Shown here piece by piece: positions 49,226-60,633 of a DNA stretch of 64,000 nt. The stretch is from Halospina denitrificans (GTDB taxonomy: Bacteria > Pseudomonadota > Gammaproteobacteria > Pseudomonadales > Oleiphilaceae): positions 310,001 to 374,000 of the forward strand of contig NZ_SOAX01000002.1 in NCBI RefSeq assembly GCF_004364635.1, in the 5' to 3' direction. The notes under the pieces were generated by a model. It did not search any database, was not told the origin of the DNA, and worked only from the letters and a program-made list of their open reading frames with translations. The position numbers and the translations under genes were made by a program. Positions within the stretch are counted from its first letter, which is position 1, and every line of letters begins with the position of its first letter.

Positions 49226-49358
49226 CCGCACCCACCCCACAGTCCTGTGCCAAAACCCCAAAGCACCCACAAAGACAGCGACCGATAACACTTACGTCCA
49301 GCACGCCCCCGGCGTTATAATCGGCGATCTTTCAACCACCACAGAACGACGCCAGATT

Positions 49359-50702
49359 ATGGGAAAGAAACTCTTCATCAAGACCCACGGCTGTCAGATG
49401 AACGAATACGACTCCTCGCGCATGATCGACCTCCTGCGCGAGAGTCACCAGGTCGAGCTGACGGACACCGCCGATGACGCGGACATCCTGCTGCTCAACA
49501 CCTGCTCCATCCGCGAGAAGGCCCAGGAAAAGGTCTTCCACCAGCTTGGCCGCTGGAAGCACCTGAAGAAGGACAACCCGGATGCCATTATCGGCGTCGG
49601 CGGTTGCGTGGCCAGCCAGGAAGGGCAGGCGATCATCGACCGGGCGCCCTACGTGGACATGGTCTTCGGGCCGCAGACCCTGCACCGCCTGCCCGAGATG
49701 ATCACCAAGGCGGACGGTGAAGGCAGCGTCGGTGTGGTGGACGTGAGTTTTCCCGAGATCGAAAAATTCGATGAGCTGCCCGCGCCCGGCGTTAACGGAC
49801 CGACCGCGTTCGTTTCCATCATGGAAGGCTGCAGCAAGTATTGCTCATTCTGCGTCGTTCCATACACCCGGGGTGAAGAGCTTAGCCGCCCGGTCGAGGA
49901 CGTGCTGGAAGAAGTCCGCGACCTCGCCCGCCAGGGTGTCCGGGAAGTGAACCTGCTTGGCCAGAACGTCAACGCCTATGACGGAGAGACCCTCGACGGC
50001 GACACCATGGATCTGGCGGAGCTGATTACCTGGGTGGCGGATATCGATGGCATTGACCGGATCCGGTTCACCACCTCGCACCCGGTGGAGTTCTCCGACG
50101 CGCTGATTGACGTGTACGAACAGGTCCCGGAGCTGGTCAGCCACCTGCACCTGCCCGTGCAGGCAGGCTCCGATCGCATACTGGCGCTGATGAAGCGCGG
50201 CCATACGGCGCTCGAGTACAAGTCCAAGATCCGCAAGCTGCGTCGCATCCGCCCGAACCTGAGCCTGTCTTCGGACTTCATCATCGGCTTCCCCGGCGAG
50301 ACCGAGAAGGACTTCGAGGACACCATGAAGCTGATCAACGATGTGGGCTTCGATGTCTCCTTCAGCTTCGTCTTCAGTGCCCGTCCGGGCACGCCGGCGG
50401 CGGATCTGCCGGATGATACGCCCGAGGCGGTCAAGAAGGAGCGCCTCGCCATCCTGCAGGACCGCATCAACCAGCAGGCCTTGGACATCAGCCGCAAGAT
50501 GGTCGGAAACACCGAGCGGATCCTGGTGACCGGCGTCTCCAAGAAAGACCCGGGTGAATACCAGGGCCGCACCGAGAACAATCGTGTGGTGAACTTCCGC
50601 ACCGAGGTTCCGGGCGTGATCGGAAATTTTGTTGATGTGCACATCACCGAGGCCTTGCCCAACTCCCTTCGCGGTGAAATGATTGATGATAATCGCTACT
50701 GA
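49359..50702 (+). CDS. miaB: tRNA-2-methylthio-N6-dimethylallyladenosine synthase MiaB
   Basis: A radical-SAM methylthiotransferase of 447 residues modifying A37 of tRNA. The N-terminal domain has three Cys ([38 protein letters not shown]) for one cluster, and the radical-SAM site is [18 protein letters not shown] (CxxxCxxC). A C-terminal TRAM domain covers about residues 378-445. ATG 49359 begins the conserved MGKKLFIKT; the frame stays open upstream across repeat D but has no domain there. Confidence 0.95.
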   Translation: MGKKLFIKTHGCQMNEYDSSRMIDLLRESHQVELTDTADDADILLLNTCSIREKAQEKVFHQLGRWKHLKKDNPDAIIGVGGCVASQEGQAIIDRAPYVDMVFGPQTLHRLPEMITKADGEGSVGVVDVSFPEIEKFDELPAPGVNGPTAFVSIMEGCSKYCSFCVVPYTRGEELSRPVEDVLEEVRDLARQGVREVNLLGQNVNAYDGETLDGDTMDLAELITWVADIDGIDRIRFTTSHPVEFSDALIDVYEQVPELVSHLHLPVQAGSDRILALMKRGHTALEYKSKIRKLRRIRPNLSLSSDFIIGFPGETEKDFEDTMKLINDVGFDVSFSFVFSARPGTPAADLPDDTPEAVKKERLAILQDRINQQALDISRKMVGNTERILVTGVSKKDPGEYQGRTENNRVVNFRTEVPGVIGNFVDVHITEALPNSLRGEMIDDNRY

Positions 50703-50714
50703 ATCGAGGCCTGT

Positions 50715-51686
50715 TTGAGCGCTGATACCCGCGAATTCCATCTGGAACCCGTTGACTCGGAACGGCTGGCCGCACTGTGCGGCCAGTTCGACGAGCACCT
50801 GAAACACATCGAGAAGCGCATGGGTGTGCGCATCGGCTACCGGGGCCATCATTTCCGCGTCACCGGCGAGGCGGAAACCGCCACCGCCGCCATGGAAGTG
50901 CTCAGGCATCTTTACCGGGAAACCGAGGCCAATGAGGACATCAGTCCGGACACCGTGCACCTGTTCATCCGCGAGTCCGGCTTCGAACGCCTGCCTGAAA
51001 CCAGTGACTATGATGGCAGTGTCCAGGTGGTCCATACCCCGCGAATGAAGATCCAGCCCCGGGGCGAGAACCAGCAGCGCTACATCCACGCCATCCGCAC
51101 CCACGACATCAACTTCGGCGTCGGCCCGGCCGGCACCGGCAAGACCTGGCTGGCCGTCGCCTGTGCCGTGGAGGCGCTGAAGAACGAGGAAGTGAAACGC
51201 CTGATGCTGGTGCGCCCGGCGGTGGAAGCCGGCGAAAAACTGGGTTTTCTCCCCGGTGACCTGGCCCAGAAGGTCGACCCCTACCTGCGCCCGCTCTACG
51301 ACGCCCTCTATGAAATGCTGGGCTTCGAGCAGGTGAACAAGCTCATCGAGCGCAGCGTCATCGAGATCGCCCCGCTTGCCTTCATGCGCGGCCGGACCCT
51401 GAATAACTCTTTCATCATCCTGGATGAGAGCCAGAACACGACCCGGGAACAGATGAAGATGTTCCTCACGCGGATCGGGTTCGGCTCCACCGCCATCATC
51501 ACCGGCGACATCACCCAGATTGACCTGCCGCACGGCCAGCACTCCGGCCTCGAGCACTCGCTGCGGGTGCTCAAGGAGGTCAAGGGCATCGGCATGACCT
51601 GGTTCGGCGCCGAGGATGTGGTTCGGCACCCGCTGGTACAGCGCATTGTTGAAGCCTACGACAGCTGGGATGCCCAGGGCTCATGA
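50715..51686 (+). CDS. PhoH-family ATPase (YbeZ)
   Basis: A 323-residue PhoH-like protein. The P-loop is GPAGTGKTWLAVAC (about residue 135), Walker B FIILDESQNTTREQMKMFLTRIG, and GDITQIDLP follows. The N-terminal 100 residues carry a KH-like region. YbeZ partners YbeY in rRNA processing. Start is TTG 50715, with a GAGG about 6 nt upstream and 12 nt after the miaB stop; ybeY overlaps its end by 4 nt. Confidence 0.93.
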   Translation: MSADTREFHLEPVDSERLAALCGQFDEHLKHIEKRMGVRIGYRGHHFRVTGEAETATAAMEVLRHLYRETEANEDISPDTVHLFIRESGFERLPETSDYDGSVQVVHTPRMKIQPRGENQQRYIHAIRTHDINFGVGPAGTGKTWLAVACAVEALKNEEVKRLMLVRPAVEAGEKLGFLPGDLAQKVDPYLRPLYDALYEMLGFEQVNKLIERSVIEIAPLAFMRGRTLNNSFIILDESQNTTREQMKMFLTRIGFGSTAIITGDITQIDLPHGQHSGLEHSLRVLKEVKGIGMTWFGAEDVVRHPLVQRIVEAYDSWDAQGS

Positions 51687-52132
51687 GCAGGATTGTCGTC
51701 GATTTCCAGAATGCCTGTGAGAGCCGGTCAGTGCCCGATGAGGCTGAGCTCCAGCAATGGGCTGAGGCTGGCTGGCAGGGCGCGGTAGAAACGGAAATCA
51801 CCCTGCGGGTGGTGGATGAAACGGAGAGCGCCGAACTCAACAGCCGCTATCGTGGAAAAAACTCTCCCACCAATGTGCTCTCCTTCCCCTTTGACGTGCC
51901 CGAGGGCGTGGAACTCGACCTGCTCGGCGATCTCGTGATCTGTGCGGACGTCGTCAAACACGAAGCGGAAGAACAGGGCAAAACACTCCAGGCTCACTGG
52001 GCACAGATGGTGATTCATGGCATGCTTCACCTGCAGGGCTATGATCACCAGAATGACCAGGAAGCGGAGATCATGGAAAGTCTTGAAGTGCGCCTGCTGG
52101 GCGAACTAGGCTTTCCCGACCCGTATCAATGA
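51683..52132 (+). CDS. ybeY: Endoribonuclease YbeY
   Basis: A 149-residue zinc-dependent RNase maturing the 16S 3' end. The zinc motif is VIHGMLHLQGYDH, preceded by NVLSFPFDVP and GDLVICADVV. Translationally coupled to the PhoH gene by an ATGA overlap. Confidence 0.95.
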   Translation: MSRIVVDFQNACESRSVPDEAELQQWAEAGWQGAVETEITLRVVDETESAELNSRYRGKNSPTNVLSFPFDVPEGVELDLLGDLVICADVVKHEAEEQGKTLQAHWAQMVIHGMLHLQGYDHQNDQEAEIMESLEVRLLGELGFPDPYQ

Positions 52133-52151
52133 GGACACGGACCCAGGCTCC

Positions 52152-52994
52152 ATGAACGACGACCCGTCGAATAACGGTCAGGCCAGCAAATCCTGGATTG
52201 ACCGACTATCCCAGGCATTCTCCAGCGAACCCCGCAGTCCCGAAGACCTGCAGCGAATGCTGCGCGACGCGGAATTCCAGCAGCTGATCGATGCGGATGC
52301 CATGAGCATCATCGAAGGGGCCATGCAGGTCACCGACATGCGCGTCGAGGAGATCATGATCCCGCGCTCGCGCATGGTCACCGTCAAGGCCGAGGCGGAC
52401 CCGTCCAGCTACATGAACGACATCATCGACTCCGCCCACTCGCGCTTCCCGGCTATTGGCGATACCTCCGACGACGTGGTTGGCATTCTGCTGGCCAAGG
52501 ACCTTCTGCCGCTGGCGCTGCGCAACAACCTCACCCGCGACAGCATCCGGGATATTCTCAGACCTGCTACCGTGGTCCCGGAAAGCAAGCGCTGTAACCA
52601 GCTGCTGAAGGAATTCAAGGAAAACCGCAACCACATGGCCATCGTGGTTGACGAGTACGGCGGTGTCGCCGGGCTGATCACCATCGAGGACGTGCTGGAA
52701 CAGATCGTGGGTGACATCGAGGACGAGCATGATGTGGACGACGACGACCAGATCATGGAGCGCGAGCACGGCATCTACGCCGTCAAGGCCCAGACCGCCA
52801 TCGAGGACTTTAACCAGTTCTTCGGCACCGAGCTCGACGAGGACGAGTTCGATACCATCGGGGGCCTGCTGCTCAAGGAGTTCGGCCGCCTCCCGAGACG
52901 CGGCGAATCCACCACGGTCGATCGGTTCCGTTTCAAGGTGCTCAACGCCGATAACCGCAAAGTCCGACTGATCCAAGTGAAGCCCATTGCCTGA
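52152..52994 (+). CDS. CorC/YbeX-type transporter-associated CBS protein
   Basis: A 280-residue cytosolic protein: an N-terminal acidic segment, two CBS domains (about 65-190; MIPRSRMVTVKAEAD, VVDEYGGVAGLITIEDVLEQIVGDI) and a C-terminal CorC/HlyC domain (YAVKAQTAIEDFN, GGLLLKEFGRLPRRGE). Linked to magnesium/cobalt efflux and, in this operon, to ribosome and lipoprotein biogenesis. Confidence 0.93.
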   Translation: MNDDPSNNGQASKSWIDRLSQAFSSEPRSPEDLQRMLRDAEFQQLIDADAMSIIEGAMQVTDMRVEEIMIPRSRMVTVKAEADPSSYMNDIIDSAHSRFPAIGDTSDDVVGILLAKDLLPLALRNNLTRDSIRDILRPATVVPESKRCNQLLKEFKENRNHMAIVVDEYGGVAGLITIEDVLEQIVGDIEDEHDVDDDDQIMEREHGIYAVKAQTAIEDFNQFFGTELDEDEFDTIGGLLLKEFGRLPRRGESTTVDRFRFKVLNADNRKVRLIQVKPIA

Positions 52995-54543
52995 AACAAG
53001 TCTCCTGATGCAATCCCGTGGTCAACGCCTGTTGCGCCGTGCCCTTCTGGTGCTGGCGGGGGGCCTCCAGACCCTGGCCTTTGCCCCCTTCTTCGTCTGG
53101 CCAGCGGCAATTCTCTCCTTTCTGGTCCTGATCCCGCTGTGCCTGCACCGGGATCCAAAAGCCCTCTTTGGGGATGGCTGGCTGGTCGGGTTCGGCCTTT
53201 TCGGGGCGGGCGCCTCCTGGGTGTATGTCAGCATCCACGAATATGCCAATACACCGGCGCCCCTGGCGGTGCTGATGACACTGGTCTTCGTCGCCGGCCT
53301 GGCCCTGGTTCCGGCGATTGCCTTCTGGTGCTGGGGCAAACTCGGCGGCGACCATGAGCGCCGCCGGCTCTGGCTTTTCCCCGCGGTCTGGGTGCTCACG
53401 GACTGGGTGCGCGGCTGGCTGCTGACCGGCTTCCCCTGGCTTTATGTGGGGACCGCCCAGACCGATGGTCCCCTCGCGGGCTGGTTGCCGCTGCTCGGGG
53501 TTCACGGGGCTACATTGCTGACCGTCGGCACCAGTGTTCTGCTCCTGCTGGCCGGCACCGAAGGCTGGCGGCAACGCCCGAAAACCGCCCTGGCGGCACT
53601 GGGCCTGGCCCTGCTGCCCTGGCTTGCCGGTCCCCTCCTGAACACGATTGAGTGGACCCATCCCGACGGCGACCCGCTGTCGGTAGCCGCTGTCCAGGGC
53701 AACATTTCCCAGCACAACAAATGGGATCCCGAACAGATGCGGGCGCAGATCCGCACCTACCGGGAGCTGTCCGAACCCCTGTGGGACCGGGACCTGATTC
53801 TCTGGCCGGAAACGGCCGTTCCCGCCACCCAGGGCCAGGCCGCGCCCACACTGGACGCCATTGAAACCCGGGCCCTGGAAACCGACACGGCCTTCATCAC
53901 CGGCATTCCCTGGTACGGAAACACACCCCATTACCCAGGGTCCGTGTTCCACAACAGCCTGATCACCCTGGGCCAAGCCCAGGGCACCTATCACAAGCAG
54001 CGACTCGTCCCCTTTGGCGAATACGTCCCTTTCGAGTCACTGCTGCGCGGCACCATCGAGCTCCTCAATCTGCCCATGTCGGTTTTCCGCCCGGGACCGG
54101 AAAACCAGAGCCCGCTGCGTCTGGCCGGCGTCGCCGTGCACCCGTTCATCTGTTATGAGATCACCTACGCCGATTTTGTCGCGCGTAACAGCCAGGGTAC
54201 CGGTTTCCTGCTGACCGTCTCCAATGATGCCTGGTTCGGCCGTTCCATCGGCCCCTTCCAGCACCAGCAGATTGCCCGCACCCGGGCGCTTGAGACAAGC
54301 AGACCCCTGCTCAGGGGAACCAATAACGGGATCACCGCCATCGTGGATGGTAAAGGGAAGGTGGTAAAAAAGGCGGCTCATTATAAGCGGGACGTGCTGA
54401 CGGGATCACTCCAGCCGGTCACCGGCCAGACCCCCTTCATGCTGGCGGGATCCTGGCCGGTCGTGACGCTGGCGGCGATTATGATCGTCTTCGGCCGCCA
54501 ACGCCGGCCGGGAAACAATGCCCCTCAGACAACGGCCTCGTAA
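52987..54543 (+). CDS. lnt: Apolipoprotein N-acyltransferase Lnt
   Basis: Adds the third acyl chain to the N-terminal Cys of lipoproteins in the inner membrane. About six N-terminal membrane helices (to about residue 220) are followed by a nitrilase domain. Catalytic triad: Glu in LWPETAVP, Lys in YHKQRLVPFGEYVP and Cys in FICYEITYADF. TLAFAPF and WLLTGFPWL are typical. The start may be TTG 52987, overlapping corC, or ATG 53008; neither has a strong Shine-Dalgarno. Its 3' end overlaps the convergent lpxO by 19 nt. Confidence 0.95.
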   Translation: MPETSLLMQSRGQRLLRRALLVLAGGLQTLAFAPFFVWPAAILSFLVLIPLCLHRDPKALFGDGWLVGFGLFGAGASWVYVSIHEYANTPAPLAVLMTLVFVAGLALVPAIAFWCWGKLGGDHERRRLWLFPAVWVLTDWVRGWLLTGFPWLYVGTAQTDGPLAGWLPLLGVHGATLLTVGTSVLLLLAGTEGWRQRPKTALAALGLALLPWLAGPLLNTIEWTHPDGDPLSVAAVQGNISQHNKWDPEQMRAQIRTYRELSEPLWDRDLILWPETAVPATQGQAAPTLDAIETRALETDTAFITGIPWYGNTPHYPGSVFHNSLITLGQAQGTYHKQRLVPFGEYVPFESLLRGTIELLNLPMSVFRPGPENQSPLRLAGVAVHPFICYEITYADFVARNSQGTGFLLTVSNDAWFGRSIGPFQHQQIARTRALETSRPLLRGTNNGITAIVDGKGKVVKKAAHYKRDVLTGSLQPVTGQTPFMLAGSWPVVTLAAIMIVFGRQRRPGNNAPQTTAS

Positions 54544-55502
54544 ACTTCCTGCGCGGCGATGAAACCACCGAAAACGAGCCCGCAGACTGCCAGCGCCAGC
54601 ACCGTGTTGACCGAATACTTGATCGCCAGGTAGCGGCGGCGATTGGTTTTCTTGAGCGTCCGGACCCGCGCAATCGCCGGTGACACCCTGGCAAAAATGG
54701 TATTCGCCAGGCCCCGCTGGTCTCCGTCCGTATTCGGCACGATGGTCAGACGCATCAGTCCCTTGTAGAAGAAATTGACCACACGACCCACCAACCAGGT
54801 CGGGCGCTCCACATCACACATCAGGATCAGCCTGTACTGCTCCGCATCGTTGTGCGCGTAATGCAGATAGGTCTCGTCAAACAGCAGGTCATCCCCGTCA
54901 CGCCAGGAATAATCCCTGCCATCGATATTGATGTAACACCTGTCGTCGTTGGGCGTCGCAAGGCCCAGGTGATACCGCAGTGAGCAGGCAATCGGATCGG
55001 AGTGGCGGGTCAGCTTGGACCCCACGGGCAGCACCGAGAACATGGCGCCGTTGACCGAGGGAACCTGGTCCAGGATCTTCAGGGTTTCCGGACAGGCAGC
55101 CTGGGCGGAGTTCAAGTGAGTGCCGTACCATTTGAGGTAGAACTTGCTCCAGCCGTACTTCTGGAAGGTGCGGAAGCCGATGTCGTAGTAGGCGCTGGAT
55201 TCCGGGTCACTGGTACGGTCAAAAACCCGGTCCTCGTGGAGCGCCACGGCCTCGCGACGGATGGTCTCCCAGTTGTCCCGGATCGCCCGGAGTTCGGGAA
55301 AACGCTCCAGGTCCTGGATCGAGCCCCGGCCCCGTGGCTTGGTAAACAGGTAGAGCAGGCAGTTCAGGGGAGTAAAGATGGGCCAGCCCTTGCGCCAGTA
55401 CTCCGCCAGACTCGCATAGCGTTCGTGGCCCCGAAACCGATAGACATAGACCATGGATATGGCAACGAATGCAAGTACACCCAGAAATGCAGCGACGGCC
55501 AT
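54525..55502 (-). CDS. lpxO: LpxO-like lipid A hydroxylase (aspartyl/asparaginyl beta-hydroxylase fold)
   Basis: An Fe(II)/2-oxoglutarate dioxygenase of about 325 residues with an N-terminal membrane helix and a second helix near the C-terminus (AIKYSVNTVLALAVCGLVFGG, split part VLALAVCGLVFGG). The iron ligands are visible in LTRHSDPIACSLRYHLGL (His, Asp) and YLHYAHNDAEQYRLIL (His), with Arg for 2-oxoglutarate. LpxO adds a 2-hydroxyl to the secondary myristate of lipid A. ATG 55502 is preferred over GTG 55508 because AAGGAG is 9 nt upstream. Confidence 0.85.
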   Translation of the reverse strand: MAVAAFLGVLAFVAISMVYVYRFRGHERYASLAEYWRKGWPIFTPLNCLLYLFTKPRGRGSIQDLERFPELRAIRDNWETIRREAVALHEDRVFDRTSDPESSAYYDIGFRTFQKYGWSKFYLKWYGTHLNSAQAACPETLKILDQVPSVNGAMFSVLPVGSKLTRHSDPIACSLRYHLGLATPNDDRCYINIDGRDYSWRDGDDLLFDETYLHYAHNDAEQYRLILMCDVERPTWLVGRVVNFFYKGLMRLTIVPNTDGDQRGLANTIFARVSPAIARVRTLKKTNRRRYLAIKYSVNTVLALAVCGLVFGGFIAAQEVYEAVV

Positions 55503-55584
55503 TCCCACTCACTCCTTCCAGAACAGTTTGAATCGTTAACGATCCTAAATGTAACGGAGAACGGGCCGCCGTCAAATCGGGGCG

Positions 55585-56142
55585 CTAAACGGCGTCGGTA
55601 TCCACGTCTGGCGTATGCGTCGTCACGCGCTCGAAGTAGTGGGACTCACACTGGTGGCAGGGTTCCAGCCGGCTTGTGCCCGACAGCGTCACGAGATTCC
55701 CGCAGTTGAGGCAGCGGAGCACACCCGCCATCGCCAGTTCCCCCGTGAAGTAGTGCTCACTGTCGCTGTCCGCCAGTTTCTGCTGCAGTTCCAGGGTATC
55801 CAGCCGGGTGGGGTCGGCAATGGAGAACAGCAGGTTCAGCACGCGGTCCTCAAACCACTCCAGATCCCGCATCAGCCATTCGCGGACCCCCTCACCCGTG
55901 CTCGAGATGAAACCCAGAAGATGGGACAGGTCCCGCTTCAGGTATGCCCGGAGCAGATGAATCTCCTCGTTGGTCAGTTCCGCCACATCCTGTTCGAACT
56001 CCACCGCGTCCTCGATCTCCTGCTGGAGCCGCTCCCAGGTCCGGTGTTCGGCGTCGGCGAGCCGGTCCTCCACGCGCGCGAGCATGCGGTCATAGGTTTT
56101 CTCTGCGTTGCTGCTCAGTTCCGGACGTTGCTTTTCGGCCAT
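55585..56142 (-). CDS. Zinc-ribbon-containing protein (YbeL-like, DUF1451)
   Basis: The 185-residue protein has an N-terminal charged helical part (about 1-115) and a C-terminal zinc ribbon with CLNCGN and CHQCESHYF as the four Cys ligands. This is the DUF1451/YbeL arrangement, which is also encoded near leuS in Escherichia coli and Pseudomonas. Function unknown. Divergent from leuS (117 nt). Confidence 0.85.
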   Translation of the reverse strand: MAEKQRPELSSNAEKTYDRMLARVEDRLADAEHRTWERLQQEIEDAVEFEQDVAELTNEEIHLLRAYLKRDLSHLLGFISSTGEGVREWLMRDLEWFEDRVLNLLFSIADPTRLDTLELQQKLADSDSEHYFTGELAMAGVLRCLNCGNLVTLSGTSRLEPCHQCESHYFERVTTHTPDVDTDAV

Positions 56143-56202
56143 TGAGTTTCCCTCGGCTTGGTGTGTATGGCTACCTGTAGCCCTTTCACTACGCTAGAAT
56201 GA

Positions 56203-58845
<2,643 letters not shown>

Positions 58846-58852
58846 GGAGCCC

Positions 58853-59413
58853 ATGATCAAACGGCTGCGGATTGGCACCTTCCTGCTGGGGACACTGATA
58901 CTGGCCGGCTGCGGCTTCCAGCTTCGTGGCGCGGGCAGTATTCCCGACGCGCTGGCGCCCCTCGCCCTCGATTGCGCCGACGATATCCCCGGCCCCCTGT
59001 GCAGTGAGGTGCGGGAACAGCTTGAGCTCTATCAACTGCTGGCCGGCGACGGCGAGGAGCCGGCCCATACCCTGAAACTGGTGACCTATGAGCAGAACCG
59101 CCGGACCAGCGCCCTGACGGACCGGGCAGCGGCCGCGGAATATGAGATCCAGGCAACCGTGGGACTCCGGCTGATCACCAGCGATGATATTCCCCTGCTC
59201 GCGGATACCCAGCTCAGTGCCAGCGAGGTGTACCGGGCGGACGAAGAGCAGGTTCTTGCGGGAGAGCGGGAGCAGAGTGGCATTGAAGGCGTTCTCCAAC
59301 AGCAGTTGGCCCAGCAGGTTACACGCCGTCTTACTCCCTTCACGGAGGAACGTATCCGCCTGCTTCGTGAGCAGTATGACGCGGATGAAGACAGCGATAA
59401 CGAGGGCTCATGA
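58853..59413 (+). CDS. lptE: LPS-assembly lipoprotein LptE
   Basis: The outer-membrane lipoprotein that plugs LptD in LPS insertion. Lipobox LILAGC with Cys 20, followed by GFQLRGAGSIPDAL, the conserved LptE opening. 186 residues. ATG 58853 (GGGAG 4-8 nt upstream) is preferred to the GTG at 58829 inside leuS. Overlaps holA by 4 nt. Confidence 0.92.
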   Translation: MIKRLRIGTFLLGTLILAGCGFQLRGAGSIPDALAPLALDCADDIPGPLCSEVREQLELYQLLAGDGEEPAHTLKLVTYEQNRRTSALTDRAAAAEYEIQATVGLRLITSDDIPLLADTQLSASEVYRADEEQVLAGEREQSGIEGVLQQQLAQQVTRRLTPFTEERIRLLREQYDADEDSDNEGS

Positions 59414-60417
59414 AGGTCAATCCGCCCCAGCTTGCCGATCAGCTCAACAAGCGGCTTGATCCGGCCTACCTGGTCACCGGCGACGAGCCGCTACTGGTCC
59501 AGGAGGCCTGTGACCAGATCCGGGAAGCGGCCCTGAAACAGGGCTATGAGGAGCGAACCGTCTTCCAGACGGACAACCAGTTCGACTGGAACCAGGTCAC
59601 CGAGGAAACCCAGTCCCTGTCCCTCTTCTCGACCCTGAAACGCGTGGAAGTCCGTCTGCACAGCGGTAAGCCCGGCAAGGGGCGGGAAGCCTTTGAGCGT
59701 TACCTGGAGTCGCCGCCCGAGGATGTGATCCTCCTTGTATCCGGGCCCAGGCTGGATTCCGGGGAGTTCCGGAAGAGCTGGTACAAGCAGTGGCAGCAGA
59801 AGGCGGTCCATGTGCCAGTCTGGCCCGTAGACCCTGGAGACTTTCCGCGCTGGCTTGAGAACCGCGCCCGGGGGATGGGCCTGCACCTGACCCGCCACGC
59901 CCTTCAGCAGCTCTGTGAGCGCCTGGAGGGCAATCTTCTCGCCGCCCACCAGGAACTGGAACGATTGCAGTTGGTGGCCGGCGATGAGCCCATTGATGAT
60001 GCGGTGATGATGGCCGGTGTTGAGGACAGCAGTCGCTACAATGCGTTTGAGCTGAGTACGGAGGCGTTGGCCGGGCACCGGGCCCATGCGCTGAAGATCC
60101 TGCGGCGTCTGTCTGAGGAGGGCAACAGTCCGCTGGCGATTCTTGGCGTATTGCAGCGGGACCTGAAGCATCTGGTGAATCTTCAGCAGGCCTGGAAGTC
60201 GGGGCGCAATTCGGCGGAGTTTTTCAAGGCGAGCTTTATTCGGCAGCGCTCGCTGCAGAAGGCGGTTGAGCAGGGGGCGCGGCGGTTGAGTTCGCGGCGG
60301 TGTGAGGTTGCTCGGGAGCAGTGTCGGCGGGTGGATCGGGCGGCCAAGGGGTATGATACTTCCTTGCCGGTCTGGTCGGCTTTGGCGGCTTTGATTGAGA
60401 CGCTTTCCGGGCGTTAA
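59410..60417 (+). CDS. holA: DNA polymerase III subunit delta
   Basis: The 335-residue clamp-loader delta subunit. It shows the N-terminal LAYLVTGDEPLLVQEACDQIR-type start (seen as YLVTGDEPLLVQEA), LIYNFDWNQV-like FDWNQVTEETQSLSLFS, and the C-terminal domain with NAFELSTEAL and PLAILGVLQRDLKHLVNLQ (key part ILGVLQRDLKHLV). The last 350 nt shift to G/T-ending codons (TTG, CGG, GTT, GGG), unlike the start of the gene. Confidence 0.93.
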   Translation: MKVNPPQLADQLNKRLDPAYLVTGDEPLLVQEACDQIREAALKQGYEERTVFQTDNQFDWNQVTEETQSLSLFSTLKRVEVRLHSGKPGKGREAFERYLESPPEDVILLVSGPRLDSGEFRKSWYKQWQQKAVHVPVWPVDPGDFPRWLENRARGMGLHLTRHALQQLCERLEGNLLAAHQELERLQLVAGDEPIDDAVMMAGVEDSSRYNAFELSTEALAGHRAHALKILRRLSEEGNSPLAILGVLQRDLKHLVNLQQAWKSGRNSAEFFKASFIRQRSLQKAVEQGARRLSSRRCEVAREQCRRVDRAAKGYDTSLPVWSALAALIETLSGR

Positions 60418-60443
60418 GAAAAGTAGATTTCAGGTTGGGTGCC

Positions 60444-60555
60444 GGAGGGGATCAGGGCCCGCTTTCCGGGAACCGCTTTGAATACGTCCATGTACGCTGC
60501 GCTTCCGCCATCCATGGCTCCAGAGCTTCCCGGAAAGCGGGCCCTGATCCCCTCC
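60444..60555 (-). repeat. Variable-arm Y-shaped repeat element, copy E
   Basis: Arms 60444-60472 and 60527-60555 are perfect 29-nt inverted repeats. The 54-nt core (60473-60526) reads on the - strand: hairpin 1 keeps GCCAT/ATGGC with a small internal loop, and hairpin 2 is TAC/GTA around ATGGAC. It lies between the convergent holA and acyl-CoA dehydrogenase genes, 26 nt after the holA stop. Confidence 0.94.
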
Positions 60556-60582
60556 TTCTGATATCAAGCAATACGCCGATAA

Positions 60583-60607
60583 AAAAGGGGAGCTAAGCTC
60601 CCCTTTT
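60583..60607. terminator. Bidirectional hairpin terminator
   Basis: AAAAGGGGAGC (60583-60593) and GCTCCCCTTTT (60597-60607) form an 11-bp stem with a TAA loop, with A and T runs on its two sides. It lies between convergent holA and the acyl-CoA dehydrogenase gene, next to repeat E. Confidence 0.9.
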
Positions 60608-60633
60608 CCTACCTTCTGGCTCTAAAACTCTGA

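Larger units (their letters stand above)
48812..49358. other. 547-nt intergenic region carrying repeat copies C and D
   Basis: The stretch between the YejK-type gene and miaB has no ORF with a ribosome-binding site. It is filled by element C (48869-49055), a 59-nt AT-richer spacer (49056-49114), element D (49115-49225) and a C-rich segment with no recognisable feature up to the miaB start. C and D are in opposite orientation. Confidence 0.85.

Noticed and set aside
49125-49358. Extension of miaB upstream through repeat D
   Set aside because: The frame is open, but it reads through a repeat element; MiaB homologues begin at MGKKLFIKT.
49845-51629. 594-residue frame antisense to miaB and phoH
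   Set aside because: Spans two well-supported genes on the other strand; caused by third-position bias.
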